Shown here in pieces: positions 22,669 to 37,100 of a DNA stretch of 64,000 nucleotides. The DNA is taken from positions 67,349,554 through 67,413,553 of the forward strand of contig OX485803.1 of assembly GCA_950295325.1 (NCBI GenBank), read 5' to 3'. Position numbers and translations under genes: made by a program. Under the pieces are notes generated by a model. It saw nothing but the letters and a program-made list of their open reading frames with translations, was not told the DNA's origin and did no database searches. The DNA is from Polytrichum commune (Eukaryota > Streptophyta > Polytrichopsida > Polytrichales > Polytrichaceae). How positions within the stretch are numbered: position 1 is the first letter of the stretch; the number at the start of each line of letters is the position of its first letter.

Positions 22669-24106
22669 TTTTTATTTTATTTTATTTTCATTAATATTAA
22701 GCTCAAAGGTTTGAATGAGGTTTGACTTGAAGCCAATGGGGTGCACTTGATTTATGTACTTGTAGCACGTGGGTGCACAACATGGATATTACTTGTGAAA
22801 GGCAAAGAGAAAACCTCTTGCTATGGTTAGTGACACTGAATCTCTTGAGGTTGAATAAATGTAATTTAAAGATGAGGTGTACTTACTCTAAAGATTATTT
22901 TTGGTTGTGCCCACCCAAAAGAATTTGGACGCCAACCTTAAAAACCACATCGAGCAACTTAACAAACAAAGATAGTGATGACTTCTCTTCTTGGTTGGTG
23001 GCCATATTGCTACTTTCTACTAGGTGGAGAGGGTGTCACACATGTTTTGCAAAATTTGTAAATAAAAAAACAGTTTGTTTCTTTCAAATTTGGTATAAAT
23101 CCCGCTTTAACTGTGATAACTCAACTAATAACAACAACCTTGATATCTCACATAGTTACGTATTCTCTCTTATGTGTTGGAATTTTTGGCCCCCAATGCT
23201 ATGTGCATGGGCTCTTGAATGATCTCCATTATGGGAATATGTGGGTACCTGAACCACATACTTCTACAACCATTCACATATAGTGGGCAACCCATGGTCT
23301 CACATTGGCTATGCCTATAATTGTGTCCGAATATGAAATCAAGGTAAAGGCTCGTGTTGCATGGATACTCTAAATGAAATAATATGAATGGCTTCTATGA
23401 TGTCAAGAAGTAAGTAACATATGCTAGTATTTGAGTCGTGTGGATGGTTTTCCTCTCATTGAATCATTTTGACTTCTTAACATATAGCTCCCAATGCTTC
23501 AATGATGATAGTCTCATACTTATTTATTTATTATTTTTAATGTATGTTTATACCAAATTCATGTCAAATATGAAATATACAAACCCTTGTGAGGTTCAGC
23601 TCAAAATAACATTTGGCCCACAAACTCTACATTAAGACCTAGTTACATTAGAGCCAATATCTCTCAATTTACATATCACCTTGCCACAAGAATTTACAAG
23701 AGTAAAAATCATATAGGAAAATAAAAATCATTCAAAATGTTGTAATCAAAGATACAAATTTCACCAAAATCCAAGCCGTCAAATTGAGCCACTTAGTTGG
23801 CATAATTTCTAGACCCCTACTACTTGGATGCTCTGCATTTGCTTCTTCACAAAGAATCACACTAAAAACTTGCATACAAATAATTTAACTCACCAAGAAT
23901 GTCTCGTCAAATCCTCATACCAAGAAGTTACTCCATTAATGCATAATCTACTAAAAACTAAGATCCAAATTCTATCACTTTGTAAATAAGATGTAGAGGT
24001 ATAGGTATTTTATTTTTGTCCATCCTTCCTCTTTCCCAAGTCACTTCCTCACCCTCAAACACAAAAGCTAACAACTCAAACCAATTCCATTGATAGTCCT
24101 CACCGA
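21641..24106. other. Non-coding sequence with an A-run/TA microsatellite
   Basis: No gene is recognised. A run of about 21 A followed by TA dinucleotides, with one TG interruption, occupies 22610-22669. Open frames in the stretch lack domains. Confidence 0.5.
22610..22669. repeat. Poly-A followed by (TA)n microsatellite
   Basis: Homopolymer A passes directly into TA repeats. An A-run could be the relic of a retroposed poly-A tail, but no source sequence is recognisable upstream. Confidence 0.9.
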
Positions 24107-25580
24107 GGGTTAGTTACGAGCTAGCCGAATTTCTTTGGAGATTTCCAAATGAGTTCGTAATGTTTCAGATGAGGTACCGATGTAAAATTATCGAGGTCGG
24201 AAATTAACCAAATCAAGGGAGAATAGACCGGCAATATGGCCAGTTGAGGCATCATAGTTTGGGATCTTTACCGAGCCAATTTTTTATTTTTTTTGGCAAG
24301 TAGCCAAAGGGACTAGGGATATGACGGAAATGCTACTATGGTAATCCTATAGTCATGACTCATAAGGTTAAAACCATGAAGGCTAATTTATGGTTGGTTC
24401 TGTTGTCACTAGGCCGAGTACGGTTTTGATGATCTAAGTAGCCAAGGACCCTCTCTCACAAGTATAAGAAGAGTTTGAGCCCTTTGGGCAAAGTACCTCA
24501 CTCTTCCATTGGGGTATTTCTCTCTACCCTGTTCATGCTCCAAGCTTCCGATCCTGCTCTTGTGTTTTCAATTGGTGTTTTCAAGCTCCGCGTTTGGCTT
24601 CGACCTCAGTGGGTGGCTTCCATTCTTGCACCAATTGTCAATCTCGTTCAAGGGTGCGTTGAATTAGGTGCTAAAATGTTGGTTTTCTATTCATCTTTTC
24701 TTCTAGTTTTGTAATCGTGGGTAGCAGTTGTTATGTTGATTGTGGCCCTATCCAGACAATCAATCCATTACATGCCAAATGTTGTTGTTCGCATATGCAT
24801 GGAGGTTTGAGGAACATTTATGTTGAATTTTCATATTGGTGGGTTGTAAGTTGTGGGTGCTTCTGGTGATTTGGGGGATCGAATTTGTGGTGTCGGTTGT
24901 GAGTGATTCAAGGCCCAGTGGGTTGGAAGCAAAAACGTGGAAGCTATGCTTAGAATTGCTTTGAAGAGGCCAAATGAGAACTTTGATAATATCATTGAAG
25001 AGGCAATTCCTTTGTGGGAAAATGGAACTAAGTACTAATTCCTATATGCCAACCTTTCACATTATATGTCTTCTGTAAGTGACGCTTCTTGTTCAATAAC
25101 TTCATCTATGTTTCCCAATTCTAAGGATGTCGATTAGTTTAAAGGTTGCATATATTGTTCTACTAACCAGCCTCTAAAAAAAAATGTATGCACCCTCTTT
25201 GGATCCACACAATTTTCAAAGGCTACATCCTTGGCCCCAAGATGGTGGGGGCTTGGCAAGGTTCAACTCCTTCCAAGACTACTTGAGATTTCTTTCAACA
25301 CAAATTCACCTCCTTAAAAGCATAACACCAATTTTCTTTTATAAAATAAAAATACAACAAAAAAGTCCGACTTACTATACATAACTTCAAAAATATATCG
25401 AAGTAGAATTTAGAAACTAGGAAAATTATTGAATGGTAATTTTCCTAGTTTTGGAATTTAACCGAGAAAAAAAAAATGGTGTTGAGTAACTTCCAAGTAA
25501 AAAGAAAAAAATCCGAACCTCTTCATAAAAGGTAGGAAATGTACCGAATTTTGTATAGAACTCCCCGGACTGTGGTTCCA
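24107..25580 (+). repeat. Long repeat, copy B (1.48 kb), inverted partner of copy A
   Basis: It begins at TTAGTTACGAGCTAGCC and ends near ACTCCCCGGACTGTGGT. It matches copy A in reverse complement, without the 561-bp MITE. It carries a TATA-like AAGTATAAGAAGAG near 24460. It has several open frames, but none is conserved between the copies in a gene-like way. It may be a solo LTR or one long terminal inverted repeat. Confidence 0.75.
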
Positions 25581-27787
25581 ACAACAACAATGTCATGCAC
25601 TATCTCCTCGTAGGTTGTTGCGATTTATGGTTTAGGTGACCCCACTTTTCCCATGGAAGACCATAACACTAGTATGCCAATCTAGGCAATATCACCCAAA
25701 AAATACATTCAATCATTGTTGCAATTCAACACAAGCAAACATGCAAGGACTTCAAAGACCCCTCCACTATGGAAAATCCAAAAACAAATATCGTGTAGCT
25801 TGGTGTTTGTCTTTATGTCCAACAACATTGAAGGCTCTTAGGGCCTTTCAAATTGGTAAGGTTTTTGGCAATTGTGAATCAAGGCCAAAGAATTTGAAAT
25901 GAAAGTTGAAAAAAGGTGTTGATCTAGGTTATGGTATCAAAGATTCTTTATATTCCAATCTATTGTTATAGGGGGGAGCTCTTCCATCGTTCAATGTTGT
26001 GTAAGTGGACTACTTCATTAGCAGATTCTATATGGATTATTTGTCAAAAAGAACCAAGTTTAATGTCAATATTGACTGTCATGTCTCTGAAATGGTCACA
26101 AGTAAGATAAATTGTTGCCGAACTAGCTTTCTTTTTCTTTTTCTTTTGGAACACATGAGGTGCTCGACCACCTAGCTAGGCCAAACTAGTTGTTCATTAC
26201 AGCATACGCACAATACAAGTTGGTTGGCACCTCACAACCACATGCCACCTCCTAATTTGCCCACCTTGCCCACAAAAATCAAACATGTCATATTGTAGCT
26301 CAACGGATAGCACTCCTAATTATGGACAATGATGGGTGTGATTTGATTTTTGTAAAGTTGACTAAGCCAAATATCATCAAGGCGGCGGCTAAATCAACAT
26401 GTATTACTTATCCACCAAATAAGAGTGACTACATTGCTGATTAGGAGCCAAAAATAAGTGTCCAATTAAGTAAGCTAACCAAATTGACCTCATCTACCGT
26501 ATACGTATGTACTAGTCATACATTATCTTCATTTTGAACATATGATATTGTGGGCTCAAAAATGACATGGGTCAAGAAAAGTTACATGAGATCAAAATAT
26601 TTGTGGTAAATCAAAATTATAAAGGGCCACAATAATAGGAATAAAGTGTGTAGGTAGCAGATTTTGAGCACATAGTTAAATGTTTGTGATACATGTATCT
26701 CTTTGTTGTTCATATGTTCAAAACATGTCTAGTGCTCAGAAACTGTTAACTATTGTAGGCCCAGTAGTCCACATGATTAGGGGACCAATATGATCATTAA
26801 GAAAGAGAATGTTCACTTTGATTATGAAGAAGACATCCACACAATCTCCAAATATTACAAGGAAATTGGCTCAGCCTCACCGGTGGATTTGCTAATCATC
26901 AACACTAATCATGTGTCAAATGTCCTAGTACAAGTGAATGCAGAACTAAAAGTGTTATGCTAGAAGCGAAGTTAGATTGAATATTATAGATCTAAAATAC
27001 CTCAATGGGTGTGAATTGGCTGTTCAATTATGAAGTAGCAACACAAATACAAGCATCCATACTCTGTTCCTAGTGTTGTTTAATTCAGAATGGAACGCCA
27101 ACACACATAGGAAGGATAACGAAGAATGGAGCAAGTGAGCTCCATCCTGTCAACTCTAGCAGACACATTCCATGATTTAGTGTGCATAGTTCAAAACACA
27201 AGGTCACCTTTCTACAACAAGAATCTAATTCAGAAGCTACCATTATCAACACACACACACACGTTTTTATGGTGAGCAAGGCAGTTGACTCCTTTTTCAG
27301 CCCACATCATTGCACCAATGCACCTGTAAATGACAGAATGTAACATGCAATCTCACAACATGTGCGGTCAACACAGTGAATCTAGCCTGCTGCCCAAGAA
27401 CTTCTCAAAAAGAACTGCCAAGTGCTGCAGTTCCAAAACCTGGAGATACTTGAACTCAAGCACTGGAGTAAGGCATGGTGTACCATTCATTGCAACAAAC
27501 CTTGGATGACGCAGTGAAAGATTTGTGGGTGAATCCCATTGTCATTTAGACAACTTTATACAAGATCCCTAGACTTTTGATGCTTGTAGTTGATCTCACC
27601 CATCACCCATACCTGAATCTTGTAACACATCAAGCTAGTATGTAGTGCTTAATGTAAGTGTATAACACTTGAAATAATGCTTCCTAAGCTTCAGAGAAGG
27701 TTACAAACCAATTTGAATCAGAAATGTCTGGATAATAGATGAGTAGAATGACTAAGCTACAAAACTAACTTGTGAACTGAGGATATA
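25581..27787. other. Non-coding spacer between the repeat region and the COG2 gene
   Basis: No gene is recognised. A short CA run lies near 27250. The last few hundred bases should include the 3' untranslated region of COG2, transcribed from the minus strand. No unambiguous polyadenylation signal was selected. Confidence 0.5.
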
Positions 27788-30700
27788 TTAAAATCGGACA
27801 ACTTCCTGCCTATCTTGAGGAGCAACACATTGCCAAAGAGAAATGTAAGCTGGCAAATCAGCTGCCACAACTCCCAAAGCTCCAAGATGGCGCCCGTATT
27901 CCTGATAAAAAGAAAATGTTAATCACAAGACTGCCATGTTTACACTTCATGCCAGCCAACAAGCTCCACAACTCAGAAGGTTTGAGAACCTTACCAGCAG
28001 CAATTCTCTATCTTTCTCAACTTGCATGTCCTCATCCTAGTCAAATGACTTCTAGAGGCAAATATGCAGGGTAACTTTTTCACTTCCCCAATTCATCATA
28101 GTCCAGGCTCTAAGATACCTACTTTGCCATTGGTTGACAGGTCTTCTTTGACAAGCCACCTACTATGTAAATACAATGAAAGTTATGAAGTTATGAGATA
28201 CAAACAGCCAATGACCAGGGGCATATACCTATGCATGAGGATCAAAAAAACAGTCAAGCCTAGAGCAGCTTAAAGTTGTGTACAGCTTCAGAGAAGGCAA
28301 ATAAAAGAAAATCCGTTTATGCATAGAGCTCCAAAGTCTATGCAAAGATAACTGACTCTCATCTTTCTGATTAGTATCTCATGCTCATTAAAAGTGGGGA
28401 TAAAGATGGAAAGTTAACAAATACCTGAACATCAAGGAACAGTTGCGCACATATCTTTTCTGAAAGGTTATCAGAAATGTTATCATTGTCAGCACCTGCA
28501 ATCCCTCCAGCCCCCCGTTGCCGTGCATTTCGCCTCAAGAGCTGCAACGAAGCTTCTGTAGTCCTAGCCTGCAAGGGATCACAATAAAAAGAACTTGTAA
28601 AGCCAAAGGGAGAGATCTCAAGTTTCTTATTAAGAAACAAGGACACAATTTTCAAATTTAGGTTAAAGGCAGGAGGACAGGAGATTGGCCAGAACATTGC
28701 TTACCGTTGTCACCATGTCACGTGCCAACACATCATATTGGGAGGTTATTTTCTCTGAGACAGAGTTGATCAGCTCTGTTCGCATCTCAATTGTCAGATG
28801 AGCAAATCGGGAATCTTCAACAAAGGTCTGCATGGCAGCAAGTCAAATTGGTGACCAAAAATCTTAAATGGACTGAAACAAGACTAGCCATACCCTCATG
28901 ACTAAGTGAATAAGAATCAATAGCAAAGACACATAGTATGACGAACGATCACCAAAGACAAACATACAAGAAATAGCTTCACCATTCAATCATGATAGAT
29001 AAAGCTGTGTCCAAAATCGGTTTACAGCTTGTCAGTGCTATAAAAGACTGAAGAATTCTGGTCACAAAACATTTAAGTGACTAGCTGGTCAGATGGGAAC
29101 CTTAAGAGGCTGAAGGACACTTGTAACATAAGGTGAATGTCGGCTAGGGAGAGGACGATTTGTCATCCGATATGTGGCAATAATTCCTTTGACTTGCTTA
29201 AGAACCTGTGACCCAAAACAATATAGCTGTCAGGTGATTTGATAACTCCTACAATGTCAACCCATGCACACCAACAGAAGAAATCCGCACACTGTCAGTG
29301 ATGGTATTTATATTGCAACTGAAGTCCCCTCCAGATCACACAGTACAACACATAGAAGAAACAGTAGTGGTAGAATAAGTAACCCACTGATATAAAAAAC
29401 ACTAGAGAGATAGGTACTACAATGTTGAAACAGGCAACCAAGACCAAGAACATGAAACATAAGGACAATATACATGTCACAAATCGAAGTCAAAGGGAAA
29501 GGTCCCACACATTGCCATGCATTGTAAGCTCAAAGCAGCTCAGAACGAAGAATGTAGAACCAAGGAGAAGAGTGCATACCTCAACGCATTTCTCAGTCAA
29601 AGATTCTGTGAGAACATCAGAAAGAGAAGGCACCATAGCTAACAAAGACTGTGCCCCCAGAGACACACTCTCACGCACCACCTCTCTCACACTCTCTGGA
29701 TTCCCACTCAGAAGTGACAAAATCTGCTCCAAGTAGGCACCTTTAATCACACCCACCAGAAGCTCCATGTCATGCCTTAGCTGCAGCCATAACAAACACA
29801 TCACACATCCTTCCTTAATTAATGAAATTCCATGCCATCGGAAAAACAAGCACACATCATTGTCCTAAAACTTCAGTTTATGATCTTCCTCATCATTGAA
29901 GTGCAGGCGACAAGGGTGAACACCAACATGCCTCAACATATGCACAACATCATTGTTTGCATCATTTGGTTCAAAGAGACATTTCTGGATGTTTCGTAGT
30001 AAACTGGTCAGAAAATCAAGTGAAAAAGAATGGTATTGGACAGTACAAGGACAAAGTCTTCGGGAGGAGAGGCCAGTGCCCACTCTCCACCAGGGTGATT
30101 CACTGCATTGCCTGCTTTACGTGCTGCCAAGCCAACCGACAGCCATGTTCCATACCTGGACAGCACAAATTACAAAGTTCAATCAATCTCAGGAGTTCTG
30201 AATAAGAGGAGATGACGGCTAGGGAGGACAAGGCACAGCAATGTTCTTGTCAACAGAGACCCACGTATGAAGTATGACATAGGGTACTTTGTTTACAGAT
30301 TTGTTTTTGCAGATTGTTCAGTATTCTCCCAGATAAGTTCATCACATACCTGTAGATAATATTGTAGAGTACTCTAAATTTCAACAAGAATGATAATACC
30401 AGTTTACAGGGCACTTTTGACAGAGGTATATACAAGTGCATCAACAAAGTTGAGAGTGATGGTGCAAAAATAGAGATGAACAGGAAGAACAGCACCAACT
30501 ACTATCAAAATCTGTACCACATTAAGTGAAAAGTTGTGACACAAAATAAAAGGAACAGTAACAGAACAGAACAGACCTGGAGAGCAGCTGAAGAGTAAGA
30601 CGTAGAAATTTGTCAGAAATGGCATCTATGTATACATCATCTTGCCAGCAACGTTGTAGACACTCCCACAGTGTGCCACTTGAGCTCAGAGCTAGATCTA

Positions 30701-33700
30701 GTCTGAAATCCCCAGCTCTTGCAGGCCCTCTTTGTGTTCCAGAAGGTGCTGAGAGTGAATTGTCCAAAGATTGTGCAATCTCTTGAAATCTGGAAAATGC
30801 TCCTCACTTAGTTGACTTTTAAGCTTATGTTAAGGTGTCAAGAAGTGTCCAAAGCATACTAAAGACAAAAAAAAGAACCTGCACCTCTCTGAAAACCTCT
30901 AAAAACTCAATGCTTTTGCAGACAGAGTTAATTACCAAGCACTTTTTGCAAAGCCTACAATTTTCTCATGATGCACTTTCTGCTTTACCTCCTCAAGCGT
31001 CAACATCAAAAACAAAGTTACACAGGCATGACAAGTCAGACTTATCCTCACATGGCTTCAACGTGGAGTTAAGGATAAACTGTTGAACACCTGCACTAAT
31101 GCTGTTTTCTTGACTTGTGCTTCAGAACTCCACGCTTACCTCAGAGTGTAATATATTCCCAAATTCCACTGCTTCAGGAAATCTGTGTAGGCAGACTGCA
31201 AGCGGAAAGCTGCAACTGCAGTCTGTGATCGACAGTATCCTGCACAAGTATCATTAAGCTTTTCAAATGAAAGCTACAGTCTACTGTAACCCCACAAACA
31301 TATGGAACATTACTATGTACTGGAGTAAGGAGAATCTGTTGGCAATCAATAAATTGCAGTACCACACAAGCTAATCGAGGGGATAACACAAGTAAGCAAG
31401 TACCTTCAAGGAAATTTAGAAACTTCAGACTTGATTTGTAATTAGCCAGAAATTCAGCAGGCTTCCCAGGAGAGAACGCTCCTGGCTTCCCCTTTTGTAA
31501 AGCTGAATGGACCTCCTTCAAGATTGAGTTGCTTAAGAAGTCAAAAGCATGCAGCCCAGAATTCACTGCGGGACAGAAAAAAAAGCAGAGAATCAGTTTG
31601 CAGCTCCATAAGAGATTAATGCATTCTAGTAATATCATCAGTGGCAACCCTAAATGACGTGAGTCCATCGTATGAGACCCAAGCTTAAGTCACCACTCAG
31701 CCTGCTTCTAAATGTAACATGAATTGCAAGGATTCGCTAAAAACTGGGTTGCAAACATCAGGACATTACTTTTCTGTATGTGCACCGAAGGAGATTACTT
31801 CCAGAAGCTGTTGAATGAAAATATGACCCATTTGCCAAATGAGTGCTTAGATATGAACAAGTACAAAATAGTAGTGAAACAAAAACAACCTTGCTGTGCA
31901 CAATGTGATCTATAGAATGCCACCACCAGATCTCAGCCCACTTCTATCTGGCAAGTACTGTTGACACAGTCCTGATCAGCGCATGAGGCTGTATAGAGAC
32001 TGACCCTTAAATATTGTAAAACCAAAAGACTTCTTAATGGAGTTGTGACAAGATGACAACCTGCTGCAGCCTTATCAAGAAGAAACTGGCAATCCGACTG
32101 AATGTGGGCCTTGATTTCGTCTAGAATTTCATCAAGTTTGTCACTTCTTGGAGCCACCACAAGCCCTGTTGAAGAAGAGGAAACTATTTTCTGAACAAAT
32201 GGGGCTACCACAGCTGATCGAAATACTTCCTCAGCTCCTGAAGTGTTGTCTATAGCAGCATATGCTCGTAAACAATGATAAATCACCGTTTCATCCCTTC
32301 GCTCCAGACCTCCTTGAAAACAGCGCCGCAAACTAGCATCTAAAGAAACATCTGCACTGCTGATTCTGGTCTGCATATTCTGAATAAATGGTAGGTCCTG
32401 CAGATTCCAGAAAGTGCAAGTTGATAAACTGTTAGAAGAGGTGTCTACTTACAACTAAACTAATTAGCAATAATCACTCATGTAATGTCCAGACTTGCAG
32501 AAAATTTTGTAAATGTACATGCTGACCACACCTGTCTTTCTGACAAAATGCTCCTTCTATTTGAAGGACCTGCTTGTATGTGGAGTACACTTATGATAAA
32601 ACCATGAAATTTGAACCCATATTAGCAGCTGGCATAAGTGAACACAAATGGTTGCATATGACAGAATGTGACTCAATGCTGTTACATCTAACTTGAGACT
32701 TCAGGTCTGGATATGGTGACCATTCAAAAAGAGTGCAGCAAGGTGTTGAGAAAATTGAGAAGCAACACATAGCTACAGGACAAAGGATAAACACGAACCT
32801 CAGCACGAGCAACATAGAACTTCAACCGGTTCATTTCACTGGCTATCCTTTCCAGCAGACGGCTTCGTGCATCTTCCAAACTCGCACCTTGGTCTTCTCC
32901 TCCGAGGTTACCATTACTATACGCCCTTTTGAAGGTTCCATTTCTGTCCGACTGAGGCACCTGTGCCCCGTCCTCAGGCATGCTTTGAAGCTCAAGGAGC
33001 AATTTCTCCACCTGCATAATCAGCGATGTAATGATGCAGATCAAAGCATTGCAATGCCAGGATAAATGTCTAAAATAGAATCCACATAGAGAATATGAGC
33101 AGAGGGAGACCTTGGAGACCAGCCAGGTAAATGAACAGTCTGCATGGATAATCAGCGATGCGATGATGTAGCTCAAACCATTGCAATGCTAGGATAAATG
33201 TCCAAAATGGAATCCACATGGAGAAGACGAGGAGAGGGAGACCTTGGAGACCACATGGGATGTGTCTAGCAAAAGCTCCAGAATTTCTCTGGACATAGAT
33301 GCATCCGCCCGCCTCTTCAGTCCATCTTGCAATGCAGCCAACGTGCTATTCACGCTTTCCCGCACAGACACAAGCTTCCCTCGGAGCTCATTCAGAGGCA
33401 ATCGCATGCGCAAAACGGCACCATCCACATCCACCAGCTTCGTGCTCAGGTTAACAAAGTCCGTGTAATCTCTGTTGATAAGCTCGACGAGCTCGTTCTT
33501 CAGCCCTCCCAAGTGGCCCCGAAGCTCAGCCCTTAGGGTTTCAAAGGGGACAAAACGTCGCAGATCGGCGATGTAGGACTCCGGATCAAATGATTTCGAC
33601 GAGAATGCATCTTTCTTAAACCACAGAGGCTCCGTATCCGCATCGTCCCCAAACAAAGAAGCAACGGTGGACTTGTGGCTAATCGGAACAGGGAGTGGCG

Positions 33701-33728
33701 AAGCTGGAGAAGCTTCCATAGGTGACAT
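27788..33728 (-). CDS. COG2: Conserved oligomeric Golgi complex subunit 2
   Basis: COG2 is a core lobe-A subunit of the eight-protein COG tether, which acts on the cytosolic face of the Golgi in retrograde vesicle capture. It is needed for correct glycosylation and secretion of wall material. I place 12 exons: 33728-33243, 33011-32799, 32397-32061, 31565-31404, 31239-31140, 30789-30577, 30155-30047, 29780-29580, 29205-29101, 28827-28705, 28568-28425 and 27901-27788. All have GT-AG borders and matching phases, giving 2307 nt and 768 residues, close to the usual plant length of about 755. Diagnostic stretches are PLWFKKDAF, FDPESYIADLRRFVPFETLR, LINRDYTDFVNLSTKLVDVD, GKPGAFSPGKPAEFL, YRMTNRPLPSRHSPYV and the C-terminal SLWQCVAP-DRQ. 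The N-terminal half is helical and coiled-coil-like. A second in-frame ATG is three codons downstream. No damage was seen. Confidence 0.96.
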
Positions 33729-34130
33729 TGCTGATGATCCGCGATGCTATTTTCATCAACAACAATGCCTAAGATCTCTAAACCTGATGCATTCGAGGTG
33801 CAAATTGCAAAGAGGGGGGGAACAAAATCATCGACGAGATCATCACCATCAGATTAGCTCCAGACAGAAGTTGAGGTTTCTCTCAATAATGCTGCCACAA
33901 GCATCGATCCACAATGTAAACCTATTCCGGGCGATCCGATTTGTGATGACAATTGTTTTTTGCGGCATCTGGTGCATTCCGAAATTGGCACGATCGAATG
34001 GATCGAGGAGCGAGCAAGGGCTTGCTCGATAGCTTCCTTCGCCGGAGCTCCGATAGACGAGGATTTCGTGCTCTCGTTCGTAGTATGTTCGTCGCTTCAA
34101 GCTTTTTCACAACAATGACTAGTATATTAT
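33729..34130 (-). promoter_or_regulatory. Probable 5' leader and promoter-proximal region of COG2
   Basis: The 400 bases upstream of the COG2 start are less AT-rich than the sequence beyond 34130. They contain short pyrimidine-rich runs on the coding strand. No TATA box was singled out. The transcription start is inferred only from the change in base composition. Confidence 0.4.
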
Positions 34131-37100
34131 AATATGATAAACAATTCCAACTACATATTCTTTATGAACTCACTACGAACGACGCAAGAATATCATCATA
34201 ACCTTACCTGCACAAGTTTATATGCCTTAAATTTGCAATGCTGAAGTCACTTCATTGTTTTTTTGCTAATATCTCACCCACATTTATTGTGTTTTTGCTA
34301 ATAGCCCACCCACATTTATTGGTGCATGCCACCACTGAATGGTTCTTACCAGCAGGGTTAACTTTTAGAGTTGGTTTAGCCAGTGAGAGTCACTGGATGT
34401 AACCAGTGCTAGTAGGAATTGTTCATTGGTGGCCTGCACTAGTAATTGTGTGTGGGCTATAATTAAGCGGTAATGTGGTCACTCTTCTTAATTGGACAAC
34501 TATATTTATTGCGTAGTTAACCCTAGATCATGGGGAGGTCACTAGCTATATACTTTTGTAAATCACGTGTAGTCAGAGGTTATTTATAGATGGGTTGCTT
34601 ATCTAAAAGTCTTGAATAAATGGCACCCTATTAGTAGATAAAATTATATTTTGAGTTATCTTTCAAGACCCTATAGGTAAATGTAATATACACCATGAAC
34701 TCATTTTATAGATTCTATTTTTATTTGTAAATTATATCATTTATCAAAATCTTGGAATATTGATATAAATTGATGTTAATATGTAACAAAATGACAACAA
34801 TATTTTAACGGAACTTTCAAATAATAACAATTTTGCTCAACACCTAAAGTGTTGCAATTTGGTTTGGTTACCTTCAAAAACTAGAACAAAGAAAAAAAAA
34901 TTAGATGGTTTTCACATTCAAGTAATGTTTTAAAAAACACAACCGAATGAACCTACAACATGAGTCAAATATCTAACATTGTTGTTTGCAAAGAATCAAA
35001 CGCCCAACAATGTTGTCTATAATGGGCAAGTGTTCAAGCTTGATCAACAACAATGCAATTCTTACAACTATGATTTTCCCACAAATTCATTTAAGCTCTT
35101 AGCATCTACGAGATCAAGCGAATAAACTTCCTAACTGGATCATACTCCATTATCGCATTTGACATAATTGAACTTGCATCTATGCACTTACAATTTGTTT
35201 GGTCGTAGTGGAATTTGAGGTGTTATGGAGCAAGGAAAAATAATACATCAGGAATTCAAAGGTCGGCGTGGCAATTATATTATTATTATCATTATCATTA
35301 TCATCATCATCATCATCATTATTATTATATGATGCAACTTCTTGTCTGTTTTGGAGGTCAATGGGTTGCATGCACGATTCCCACTTCATGCCAAATATCA
35401 CCCCCATCATTTGACCCCACCTAGTCCACCATGTTTCATTGTCAACTCCTTGGAAAACTAAAGTTGGGTGTTGTTCTCAGGAGGTCTCCCTCTGCTACAT
35501 TTCTTGGCAGCTTTATTTGTTGGAGAAAATTATGGTTGAATTTAGGGACAAAAAAAATGCCCACATCATATCTCAATCCCACCAACATGGAAGTGGCCAA
35601 GGTGGAGGCACAAATGTAGTCATCAATGTTATTGAAGTAGATTGAATTTTTAACTTGTGTAAGCGTATCCTTGGACAAAAGTCAGTTGGCATTAAGTTGA
35701 GAAACCAAAGTGGCCTTGAAGATTTGATGTCCATCATACTCCACCATCGACATAAATTTCACGATTGCAATGTTGGATTCCCCATACACTTCCTCACAAT
35801 CCAACATATTTGAACTAACATGATCATGATTCATCCTCAATAATGAATAGAGGAAGCACAATTTCCTCCATGACTTTGTCATCCATAATACACACAAAAT
35901 TTACATTCTCTTTTTCCATTTCAGCCCTCAAAATTTTAGCATTGCCATCATCCACTTTTGTACGCTTACTACTTGAGTTGTACGCTAGATGAGTTGGATT
36001 GGTTCTTTCTATGGTCCATGGAATATGGAACATGCTTGACATGAAGAGGGGGTTGTGATTTGTGTCTCAAACTTGGTTAACGTTGTGTCGAACTTGCAAA
36101 ATTTGCTTGCAAGATCTAAAAGTGTGGTCACATGAAACCCCTTCATGATCCAAAACACATCCTCCAATAACACTAAACTTCCTCAAAAGCACACACAATA
36201 CTCAGGGCCCGTGACATTTGCACTTCAAGCACTCTCATTGGTGGGAGAGGCAAGATGGTCTAAGTTCACCTCCATGCTTTGCTTGAGGGACCAACATGGT
36301 AAGCAAATGCAAGATTAATGCAAAGTCCACATGGATTTCTACATGATGTCAAATGGATCATGTTTCATGGTCGCTTGGATTATTTTCAAAAACCACCTCT
36401 TGGAGACAGGCCTAACACAAAATCGGAGAGCATGGCACTCCAAAATCTCATAACTATTGATTTATCATACTTTGTCATGTGTGAGCACCCTGCATGAATA
36501 GAAATCCCTTGAAATAACATTTGGTTGACGGCCCGTCACATGTGATTTCACACTACACTTGAGGGCATGTAACCACACTACATGATTTTGGAAGTGTCTT
36601 GGGACAACCTTTGGACACTTCTTTTGGGCTCTCACAATTTCATGGGCACAACTCTTGGCTCATGTGTGAAGTGGCCCTAAACCATGATATCCAATGCCAA
36701 CTTCGATGATTGTTGGTCAATCAAGGTAGTTTCTCATCCAATCCAAATACATTCATGGAAACCTCACATAAATTCTTTGTTTGTCCATTTTACATACCCT
36801 ACTTCATTAATAAAATTAAATACCACATGTAATTTTCATCTACCCTACATTAGATATAATATTGTATGGGTCGTTTTATCCAAGCCATAGTAATTCCAAA
36901 TCTTGTATAATTTTTTCTCTATTGAATTATAAGTACCCTATATTTTTCTCTCACGTGGTTTAATAAAATTTCAACAATGACCTCATCATGCCATGAATGT
37001 CTAAGAAGCCCAAATGTGTCAAAATGCATATGTTTTTTTGTGGATTAAAATAATTTTATCTATAATTTTTGGTCTTTAGTTGCTATAAGATTTGGAATCT

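Noticed and set aside
26290-26345. tRNA-like word GTAGCTCAACGGATAGCA
   Set aside because: It resembles an A box or D-arm, but there is no acceptable anticodon arm, B box or acceptor pairing; at most a very decayed SINE.
35180-35424. Frames with Asp/Asn- or His/Tyr-rich runs on opposite strands
   Set aside because: They are translations of the ATT/ATC trinucleotide microsatellite.
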